Part shown: positions 26,370 to 36,639 of the stretch, piece by piece
Numbering within the stretch: the stretch's first letter is position 1
Layout of the letters: each line of letters opens with the position of its first letter
Assembly: GCF_018139145.2 (NCBI RefSeq)
Contig: NC_059475.1
Coordinates: 12,324,437 to 12,388,436 of the forward strand
Origin: Gymnogyps californianus
Taxonomy: Eukaryota; Chordata; Aves; Accipitriformes; Cathartidae
Length of the DNA: 64,000 nt
Reading direction: 5' to 3'
Notes under the pieces: model-generated
Told to the model about the DNA's origin: nothing
The model's database searches: none
The model's input: the letters and a program-made list of their open reading frames with translations, nothing else
Translations under genes and position numbers: made by a program

Positions 26370-27185
26370 TAAAAAATGTCTGACTGGGTTAGAGCAGTAG
26401 TCTGTCTAGGCCAATGTGCTGCCCCCCACTGTCTCCTGCAGTGAAAGGAGATACTGTTTAGGGACATCATGTGAACCTGGCCACTTCCTGTGGTCTGTTC
26501 TCCTCATACACTCCCGGCATCATTGGATTAAGGATTTTAAAGAGCACACCTCTGCCTACTCCCTATAGCATCTGTTTTGATACTGTTATCTGAGGTATCT
26601 TCTCTTTTTTTTTTTTTTTTTTGGACTTGCTGATGCCGTCTACCTCCACAGCCTCTCAGGACAAGAAATTCCAGGAATTCACTAACTGCTGTATAAAAAC
26701 CAGTATTTTCTTTTATCAGTTTTAAACCACTTCCCTGCTAGTTTCAGTGAGTGCCCCTCCCCAACCCCAGTTGTAATATTGCAGGATTTGATGAATGACA
26801 CTTCTGCGTTCACCTTATGTACCACCTTAATGATTTTGTAAACCTAAACCACTCCTCAGCCTTCAGCTCTCCAAATGGAAGAGTTCCAGCCTTTTTAGTC
26901 TCTCCTCAGAAAGCAGTCACTCCATCCGCTTGACCCTTTTCATTGCTCTTATCTCTACTCTCTGTAGATCCACTGTCGTTCTTGTGACACAGAGATCAGA
27001 ACTGTGTGCTGAACTCAAGGTGGAGGTGCACTGAGGTTTTATATAGTGCAAGACTGACCCCTCTGTCACGTTCTCAGTAACCTTCCTGACGATGCCCAAC
27101 ATACTGACTTCTGGCTGCTGATGGACACTGAGCTGGAAGATCACTTTTCCCCCCTTAGCATCTCTGATTTAGCCTACAGCACCTA
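26370..27185 (-). mobile_element. Old CR1 LINE 3' fragment
   Basis: The plus strand reads as the complement of a diverged CR1 retroposon: about 26,850-27,140 corresponds to the C-terminal end of the reverse-transcriptase ORF and about 26,375-26,830 to the 3' part and UTR. Recognisable pieces include ACCTCCACAGCCTCTC, TTTTTAGTCTCTCCTCA and GGTTTTATATAGTGCAAGAC, the amniote-CR1 pattern seen in birds, crocodiles and turtles. It is broken by indels and a T-run at 26,606-26,623, and no ORF survives. The divergence suggests an old insertion rather than a recent avian subfamily. Confidence 0.82.
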
Positions 27186-30100
27186 TTCTCTTTCTAAAAG
27201 GACTGGGCTTTTCCAGTCCCTTTCTCCATCATAGATCTTTTTTTTTTTTCTCCAGTCACATTTACTCTGAATACATGAAAGCTGCCAGAGTTAAAATCTG
27301 GACTAATTCAGTGACTGGTGGCTTCAAACTGCTGTGTTTTTAACCAGAGAGGAGAATGGAATCCTATCTGAAAACCAAAACTAGATCTGGAACAGAATTT
27401 GAAATATCATTTTGAAGCCCTTTTCAAACATACATATATATAAAAGTTACTGTTTCAAAATAGCAATTTGACTAAGATCTGGCAGCCCGTAGCAGGTATT
27501 TGTGCAGTACAAGGACTGTTTAGACTAGTTTTTGCACAAGCCTTTGTTTCAAGACTGTAGCAAGGGTGCCCTGGCTGCTCTGTGCTGCTCTTTAGATTCT
27601 CACTGGGCTTGTTCACACCGGGGCCTGTCTCCAGTGATCTCCAGTAAACAGCCTTTAATGGAAGAGGGCTGGCAATAGCTTTGATTCCTGTTGTTCTCTA
27701 TCTGTCAATTGTGTGGTTATTACTAATGATGTGCCCTGTAGGTGACAGTAGGCCTAAGTTTCTCAAGCCTTTTCCCATCAGTCCTACGGTGTGCCCTACT
27801 GGGTGGGTGTGTTTACATGTATATGTTTCTGTGCTTCCATGATCTATATTTGTGTGTGTGCATTCATCTATTGGGTAGTGGTGGTTCAGCCTGTTCATTA
27901 GTCCTGTCTCACACTCCTCTGCCTGAACTGCCAGCAGTCAACTGCAGTGCTTCACCTTATTTGCAGCCTTACCTGGGGCGTTACAGATTTAGGCAGAGGG
28001 AAGCTGCTTTTCTGGCCTGGGAACATGACTGATGCCTGTCCTGAGGCAAGGAAGCAAAGATGGAGGCTGAAGTAACTTCCTGGCTGAAGGTTCATGCTCC
28101 AAGTGTGCCCCATTCGTACAATATTTCCATTCTCATATTTGTAACCATTCGTAATAGAGTAGATAATATGTAAGCTGGGTGGGCTAAATGAACCAACTAG
28201 TGAATCACTGTATATCCAGTATAGAGCAAATTTATCCAGCGCTGATTCTAAACCAGAGGTAAATAAAAAATGGTACCTTTTCAACTACTTGTTTTAAACC
28301 CATTATGAATAAAGGGCTGAATGTTGTATGTAGGTGTCATATAGTATATAATTTTTTGAGACACTCTACAGTCATAGAGATGAAAAGAAATATTTTGATG
28401 GAAGGCTCATTTTTCAATGCCTGTTTGAGTTACTCAGCAGGATTAAAAATAAAATTTAAAAAATCCTTCACATAAGCCAAGAGGTCTTTACAGTGTTTTA
28501 CAAGTCATCTCTACTGTCTTTAGCTTCCTCAGGTAGAATTTGAAGAAGCCTTTCATACCAGATATACTACTTCCTTCTTGTGTAAGTGTTGTTGGATTAT
28601 GTGTTATAATAAAAACATTTTGCAGCAGGTTATTTATTAAAATAAGAATACTTGTATTATACTAAGTATATATAACTTACATAATTATATCAGAATAAAT
28701 ATGACTGTGATTTCAATCCACTATAAAAATGTCATTGCAGAAAATATTCCCTTCTGTTTGTAACAGTTAGAGGAACAACTTCAGTTCTGTGATCATAGAA
28801 GCTGACAGCTAACACCTAACTACTACTGAGGTGATGCATTGTTTATGCCTTATTTAGATAGATAGGAGAAACAGGTCAGTCTGATTCATCACACTGTTCT
28901 GATTCTTGCCTTTTAAAAAGCTCTGTGTCTAGAAATGAAGAGCATGTGTACATCTCTCCAATCATGAGTTCTCCTGAAAAGGCAGTACTGGTCTTTCTAA
29001 CTTTGGCCTTCTTTACTCATCAGTAAATAGGTAATTCCTGTAACACACAGGAGCTAGTGTTCTCCTTTGATCCCTTCATGTCACACCTTGAAAACATTAT
29101 TTTCTCAAAAAATGCTGCTATGTTCCCTGTTCTCTTGGTAGCCCACAGTGTCAAAAGTGGGATAGAAGAAGTATCCAGGCATCTGTTGGGCAAAGTGTAA
29201 CCCCTGAGCTTGCTCAGAACAACAGAAAAAACAGGATAGTTTCTTTTCTCCACCTCCTCAGAATATGTAAAGGTATTGTGCTGTTCCTGCTTTGACTGAA
29301 TAAAGCCCAGGAGGAATGAAAAATTTGAGTCTCTGCCTTACTCAGCATATTGAGTAACCAGCCCAGGCCAGATATAAAATTCTTTTAAATGCAGGCCTCC
29401 CTGCTGGCAGCAGCACTGTGCCACTTTGACATCCAGCAATAATTTTAAATGAGAGTGATTTATTTTTCTTTAGAAGGCAGCAGATGGCAGCAAAGTTGTA
29501 CAGATGGGCCAGACTAGTAGAAGAAGAAAAATATCTTAGTACACACACTCTAACAACATTCCATGGAAAAAACTTATCATTTGTTTCTGTCTGTCTTGCA
29601 GTGTGGTTAAGACAATAAATCAGGTTTAATGGCCCTCGTGCACTTGTAACGTGAGGGTTTTTTTCCCCCATTACCAGGAGTTAATGAAATCAGATTGGGG
29701 CGCGATGATGTGAATTATCACTCAGTAAATCATCTTTGTGTCTGCAGGAATCTCTTCTTCGTGCAAATCTTTTTATGTCCTTCATTAAATAGATACTGAT
29801 TGCCTTGTGCAAATATTATCACAAAGTGCTAGACTGTTTGTGTGTGCACCCTGACTGATACAGGAGCTTCGACTGCCAACCTCTGCTGTGAGCTATGTAC
29901 ACCACTCACTCTCTCATTTGAGTTAGTTGTCTGGATACATCCTTTTCTGAGGCTTCAAAATAGGTAATGAGATTTTTTTTTAAAAGTAGACGGAAGAGAG
30001 AGAGGAGGAAGGAAATGCTACTATATAAAGTCATAGTGTTTAAAACACTCCAAAATCCTACTGCATTAAATAAAAAAATGAAGTCTGGGTTTTGGACAAG

Positions 30101-31360
30101 AACACTGGAAGTTTCTGGGATTCGATCCCTACTCATGAACACATTTAGCGTTGCACTTGACACATGTATGTTTGTTGAAGCTGTCATTGCCAGCAGCACC
30201 ACATCCACTTAAGAGGAGCAGCAATGATCATACATTGCTGAACTCATTTCAGACTGAACTGAGAGTCTGGATTTGAGTCACCTCTTGTTGATAGAGTTCT
30301 TGTCCCTTACTTTTAGCTTTTAGTAGTTTCTTCAGTCTTCAAAACCAGAACTTGTGAATAAATGAAGTATAAAGCAAAACTTAGAATACAATCTTTCAGT
30401 ATAAAAATAGACATGTTTCTGAAAGAGAGCTGGGGCTTAGATTTTTTTCCTGCTGCAGTCAGTAGAAGTTTTGTTTCAATTAGATGGGATCAGTCTCAGG
30501 CCTGGGATTTGGTGTTGAGATTCCTATCTGGCTCACCAGTTTGTCACCACCAGAATGTCTGATGTCTGTAGGCAGTAAGGAGACTAATGATATATGCCAG
30601 CTGCATATTTTTCATATTGTTTATCAATAAAGGGCCAGACTATGAATTTGTTCCTTATGCAGAATGAGATGCAGAGCTGCACAGTCCCAGGAAAAAAATG
30701 ACTTAGAAAAAGTGACTTAGAAATCCAGCGCTTGTTCCTTGTCTCTAAAGAGAACAAATTTACTTTACAAGGTGCAGCTGTCTTCTTCCAGTGTGCAGAC
30801 TCAGATCTGCTCCTGAGTCCTTATATACAGGCAGGGAAGTGTAGTGGCCTCTGAGAGTTTACTGTTTTCTAGCAGAGCCACAATAGAGGCAGGTCATGTA
30901 AAGGGAAATGAGGAACCCACACACCCTTTTGTCCTCTCCTGTAACAGCAGTAGGATGAATTACGTGGTGGCCTTTTAGTCTTTGAGTGTTTTGGTTTCAT
31001 GATAACTCCTGTGACAGTAACCACCTATTAAAAGGACAATAATCATGTTTGTTTAATGAACTACTTAGTTTGCTCCTGAACTAACAGATAAGATCCGTTA
31101 TGTTTGTTCTCCTGTTTCTGCCAATACCACTGGACATCAGAGATTCAGACCCGGACATTTGTTTGTTTATTTTTACACCATGTTAGCAAAGTATGTAGAA
31201 AATATAAACTGTTTTATAATTGCTGGAAAAGTTGCATGTAACTTGCAAACTGACAGATCTGGGAAGTGATAGTTGACTGAAAGTATTGGGAGAATATTTA
31301 TTTTGCAAACCTATTCTGAGAGTCAGAATTTATTACAAAATATTTGCCTTCAGCTGGGTT

Positions 31361-31430
31361 GGACTGATCTTTCCTGACTTTGGAAAAACCCGGGCTTTTG
31401 TAAGTGGATGGGAGACTCAAGGAGGTCTAG
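31361..31430 (+). mobile_element. Possible 5S-rRNA-derived SINE fragment
   Basis: CTGATCTTT...CCCGGGC...AAGTGGATGGGAGAC follows the order of the 3' half of 5S rRNA (internal-promoter region, then GGATGGGAGAC). It continues as TCAAGGAGGTCTAG, close to the sequence that follows the 5S part in amniote 5S-derived SINEs such as AmnSINE1. It is too short and diverged to be a 5S gene. A (TTGCTG)4 repeat lies 66 bases downstream. Confidence 0.42.
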
Positions 31431-31495
31431 TTTAATGTTTGGTAAAAGTTATCACAGAATCAAACAAAGTCAAAAGATTTCATTTGGCCTCCTCA

Positions 31496-31519
31496 TTGCT
31501 GTTGCTGTTGCTGTTGCTG
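31496..31519. repeat. (TTGCTG)4 hexanucleotide repeat
   Basis: Four perfect TTGCTG units in AT-rich intergenic DNA about 4 kb past the ADM poly(A) signal. It has no coding context. Confidence 0.9.
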
Positions 31520-34500
31520 GGAATTTTGCAAGCAAACCACTCCAGTCTTATCAAATCATTAACATTGATTCTAGTCTTAATGGAACCATTTGTTTTTCAT
31601 TCGGAGACATTATAGTTATGAAGCATTTTGACTAGTGTATATAGCATGTAGTAAAAAGGCTTTTACATAGCAAAGTTCTTTACCTCATGAACAAATTATG
31701 CTCCTTCTCCTCATGAAGGATACATGGCCCTGCTCCAAAGAATTAAGTATTTAAAAATCAAAACAATTTCGAAGCTGACGCAAATTATTTGGTGAAAAAA
31801 ACTGTTCTTTAAGAAATTTTTGGATAATAAAAGCAAACCCTTGTGAACACAATAAACAAATTTTAGTTAGGCATAATTGGATTTAGTTATTGGTTGTAGT
31901 CAGTCATACTGGAATTTTTTCTCCTGATGCCTGTGTGCTCTACACTACTTAAGTATGATGTGAGATAATATAAAATGGTGTATTGACGGCACAAGGAAAA
32001 TATTTGGATGGCTGTCTGGAGTTGCCATTATTGGCTTTAATTATGACTTGCTGTCCTTTGGGTACTAAATGAGCCAGAAAAGGCTTCATATGTGCCAAAG
32101 TATTCATTAGTATTCCCCTTTCTGTCATTGTACTTGCAGAAAAAGTTTATATCTGGCACCTGACTGCAGTTCTTATTAGCACGGACCAAGATGCTTTGCA
32201 GATTTTGATAATCATCTGAAAGTACACCAGTGTCTCTACTTTTTGGATACAGTAGAAGTTGTTCCTAGGTAACAGTGGCAGAACTCTTTGAGCACTTTCT
32301 GGTGTAACTGGAGAACAAACATTTTTTGTTTGTTCCACATGTGACGTGGCTGCTTAAAGTAAGTTTTGTCGTACCAACTGGAGAAAGAAAAATAATTACT
32401 TGTTTCCCTCCTCTAGGTTAGGGGACCTGCACTAGGACCTTATGGGAAAGCACTTGTATATCAGCATTTTAGGCCCCTTGCCACCATTCCGTATAGCACT
32501 AATAATGGAGCCACAAAAATCTTTCTGAGATAAAAATAGCCTTTGGAATCTATTTTGGTAATAAAAAATTGTGTATAGTGAAGTACTTTTTCTTTGCCAT
32601 AGGGTGTCTCTCGGGTAAGTACAAAACAAAATAATAAATTGTAAAGAATATTCCGTGAACTCTTCTGACACTTCACTGTGGAGGGTCTGCTGAGAATGGT
32701 GACCACTCCTTTGGCATCCAGTCTTGAACAGACTGGTGGACAAGGATGAATTCCTGCTCCAATACATATTTACCGTTGCAAAACTTAATTTTAATTTAGA
32801 ACCTTGTTTGACCTGAACTTATAGTCATGTTTTAAGCAGCCTTTGAAATGCTGACCTGTGGGACACCAGACTGTTCTTAGAAATGAATACTTTCTAAGTA
32901 TTTCTAAGAAACTAAGGTGGTGTGTAAACAGATGCTCCTGATTTTGGAGGCATTTGGTGACATCTTCCACTTCTCATCTGTGACATTAAAGCATAAGCTG
33001 GCCTTGACCTAAGCACACAGCTCTTCTTGAACTTCTAGGACTTTAAGAGGATGCTTGCTTTCATGGGCTGATACTGTTTCACAGTCTTGTTCTCCCTGAA
33101 ACCTCAGGGGCTTCAAAATCCTCATACTCCTCAGAGATTTTAATCTAGTTCACGTATGGATTTCAACTACTGTTTAAAGGTTAGTGCCCAACATTCTGCT
33201 TTGTGGGAAGTTCGTAGTGAAAAGATGCTTAGCCAAAGTTCTTCAGTAATGTCTCCTGCTTGGGCAGGAGGAAGAGCTTTCACTTGGACAGCTCTCACCT
33301 GGGGCAGGTGCAGAAATGGATGAGGAGGGAGAATACTGTCTTTATATATTTTAGCTCTTACAGACCAGTACCCCAAAACCTCGAACTCAGTTTGGGATAT
33401 GGGGTTAGCTGTGCAATGGGAAAGAGTTCCTGCCTGCTCTGTCATTCTCCTCCAGCCTATCTAGCCTAGCCTAACTAGGTTAGCTACAATACACGGTCAT
33501 AGTATTTCCAGGGTTTACTTTTCAGCTCCGTACATTCAAAGAATGTGCCGTCTTCCAGGCACAGGGCTACTCCCTACTTTCTGGCATGTCTAGTTCAGCA
33601 GTGTTGATCTTTACGCTTTAAAAGACACGGTTTCAAAGATTTGGGGGGGATGGAGGGAACTGAAAAAAAAAAATCTGTCTTTTCTTTAGTTGCTGTTTAT
33701 TGCAAGTACTGAGTTTTGCTTCTCCCTACAAGCGCGGCAGGTGGCGCCCTTGATCCTTCCAAACAGAAATTGCACTTGCTAAGCTCCAGTAAGGTCAGAA
33801 TTGTGCCACCCAGCACCAGCTTGCTGGTTTTCGCTCTGTCCGATTAGCCCAAGGATCTTTCAGCTTTGAGTGAAGTGTTTTCTATCAGTGACAGGGAAAG
33901 GAGGGAAGAAAAGGTATTTTAAGTGGGGACTGGGTTTTAGCAGTAAATGAAGAAAGGATCAATACAAACAAAAGTAGCTAGTTGGCAAGTACATACTTAA
34001 CCACACTATAGCCCAATCCAGTCTTATGTCCCAAGTTTAGATGACGAAGATGCTAGCTGTGTAACCCATAAGTAAAACATTGTAGCTATTAAATTGTATG
34101 GTTCTGTTGAAGTCATTTTTGTTGTGCTATGTACTTTAAGTAGGATCACGCTTTCACCTACGCATTGTAATTTCCCACTACAAGCACCCCAAAACTTATA
34201 AGCAGCAACTATTCTAATTTCAAGATCTTTCATGATTTGAGAGTAGCCACTTGCTTGTTTCTCAGCTGGCAGCTATAATCTGCGCTGAAGATCATGCATT
34301 TGCTGTCACCCCTTACATCTTACAAAATCTGGATCAGAAAGGCCATCAGCAGTAGAGAAGTAAACTCTCTTCCAGCTGTTAACAAACAGATGGTAATTAA
34401 AACTGGCAAGTGTCAATATATATGCATTTTTTTTTAAAAAAAGAACAGTTCAAGTGGAAACCCCACCTCTCAAGATTCCAAAATTCTTAGTTGAAAATGT

Positions 34501-35521
34501 TTAGGAAAGTAACTAAAAATAGGCAATTCTGAGCAGAACTTCAAAACTTTGGGGAGAAAAATCATTATGAATATATGCCAGGTATCTAGTCAACTGGGTT
34601 CCTACCCAAGCTTTTTTGCAGCGGTATTCCTGGAAAGGTGTCATTGCCAGTTCTTTTGAATTTTTCTTGTAAATATATGTTCCTTAGGCATTTAGTATTA
34701 GGTAAAAAAATATGCCCACTTCATTTCTTCTAGGAGCACTTAGTGCTGCTGTTCCCCAGTCCTCTCCTGTATATGTTAACTATGTTCAGAGATACTGTAA
34801 AATATGGGAAATTGTATATTTTACCCAAGATGTTATTCAAATACACTTGTTTAGTTTTCAGGAGGTTTTCTTGGCGTGCAAAGAGTAGGCACCAATAGAT
34901 GGTGCTGTTGGTGCATTAATAAGGGTGTTTCACGTTTGTTTTCTGGTCTGTGGCTGGAATTTGTTTTTAAAAAAAAAAGAAGAAAAAAAAAGAGGAAAAA
35001 AAGAACAAAACAACAAAATCCCTAATGCTAAGCTTTTATCCAAGATGTTCTGCCCGCACTGAACCGGTCACCGTTTAACTTTAACCTGAACTGTGGCCCA
35101 GGAAATCCTTCAACATAAATAACCTTGGAAGCTGCCATGACCATTTTTGGAACGTGCTCCCTCAATAAATCTGTTACTTTGTTGTGCAATGTTGAAGTGT
35201 GCAGTTGTTTCTCTGATTAATTAGGGCAAAAAATAAACTTGCATGATCAATCCAAGCTGTGACACGTTTCAGCCCTGGCTGGAACATGTGGATAGAAAAG
35301 GCCTTAGAGCCTTCTCAACAGATCTGCCCTGGGATTTTAAGATGCATGCTTGCTTTTGAGTTTACTTGATTTGACTAGATAAGGTGGCTGCTAACAGAGT
35401 CTGGAACTGAAGAGTTTTAGTCTGTCACAGAACTGCCATGCTAAGTTAGTACGGGTAGGATTGAACACAGTAAGAAGTCATTCATCTTGACCGCCTGCCC
35501 CCATGAAAGACAACATAACAG

Positions 35522-36639
35522 AACTGTTTTATGTAATAGTATTTTATTTCACATATTACCCATGGAGAACATACATGATACATTCTCTACATCTTTCACC
35601 AGTCTGAAATGCAAGATAACAAAAGGTATGGAAAAAGAGTTTAACGTTTGACATTCACGATATGAAAAATAGAGGGGATACAATGTTTAAAAATGCCCTT
35701 ATGCAATATATATATAAAAAATGTATAAAAATAAAATATATTTTCCAAAAAAAAAAAGATACAAACAGAACATGACACAGGACAATCTTAAATATTGATA
35801 CGTATCTCATGATCCACACACACCGCACTTATAATTAACAAAAACCACGTACAATTGCACTTTTCCTCTCTGTGACGTTCAAGTATATCGCAGTCCCCGC
35901 GGGGACTAGTGAGTGTCCGATTCCCTGCCGGGTGCAGATAACGCAGAGGGTAGAGCAGATGTGGGCGACCTGTCCTTGCCCAGAGCTGAACGTGCACCCT
36001 TGAACACTTGGGGGCAGAGGGCGAGGCCGGGGCCGCGGCCCCCGGGTCTGGGGGTGCCGCACAGCGGCGGGCGCTCGCCGGCGGGTCCCCCCGGCCGCGG
36101 GGCTCCCCTGAGCAACCCCTCCTCGGGGCAGACGGGGCCGGGACAGCTCTGAGCGCAGCCCGCCGGCAAGGAAGGCCCGGCCCCCCGGGTGCAGCGGCGG
36201 GGCAGGGGGCGACATGGCGGCCGGCGGGGCAGCGGCGCCTCTGGCGGCCGCAGGCCGGTCGCCTTCCAGTCCCAGGCGGCGGCGGGCGCGGGAGCCGGCG
36301 GTGCCTCGCCCGGGGAGGGTAAAGAGTCAGTGACCGCCCCGCCGCTGCGGCGGGCGGGGGGAGCAGCCCCTGCGCGTCCCCAGCGGGACGCGGCCTTCAC
36401 AGCTTCCCCGCGCCGGGCGCGGGCGGGGGCCGCGGGACCGGCCGCCCCTCGCCCTGCCGGGCCCTGGCGACGCGGCCCGCCGCTCCGCCACCCCCGGCCC
36501 AGGGAGGGCGCGCCGGGGTCCCGCCCGGACGGGCGCTCTCCACGAATCCTGGCGGCGGCTCCCGAGCGGCGGCGGACCTCCGGAGCGTTCGTGCCTCAGT
36601 CCATCCATCCGAGACGGCCTCGGCCGGGTAGTGCGGCTC
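35522..36639 (-). other. ADM: ADM 3' untranslated region
   Basis: It runs from the TGA at 36,642-36,640 to a predicted cleavage site about 20 bases past the poly(A) signal. The first 650 bases are very CpG- and GC-rich. The distal 400 bases (below about 35,900) switch sharply to AT-rich sequence with U-rich tracts in the RNA and an AUUUA pentamer near 35,787, compatible with the unstable, inducible mRNA known for ADM. No other AATAAA or ATTAAA occurs on the minus strand in this interval, so one poly(A) site is expected. The start is exact; the end is inferred. Confidence 0.7.
35543..35548 (-). terminator. ADM: ADM poly(A) signal AATAAA
   Basis: AATAAA on the minus strand. A U/GU-rich stretch (TCTGTTATGTTGTCTTTC on the minus strand, about 35,526-35,509) follows at the normal distance for a downstream element, placing cleavage near 35,520-35,530. 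Confidence 0.72.

Larger units (their letters stand above)
27186..35510. other. Intergenic DNA downstream of ADM
   Basis: About 8.3 kb lie between the CR1 fragment and the ADM poly(A) site. No exon is recognised. It contains the possible 5S-derived SINE scrap (31,361-31,430), the TTGCTG repeat and an A-rich block at 34,970-35,010. The stretch 35,190-35,260, with TGATTAATTAGGG, has the look of conserved non-coding DNA. Confidence 0.55.

Noticed and set aside
30118..30132. GGGATTCGATCCC B-box-like palindrome
   Set aside because: No tRNA fold or convincing MIR context. An isolated motif of this length is expected by chance.
1..35510. AMPD3 exons expected by synteny downstream of ADM
   Set aside because: No open frame in this interval shows AMP-deaminase sequence; the gene probably starts beyond the left edge.
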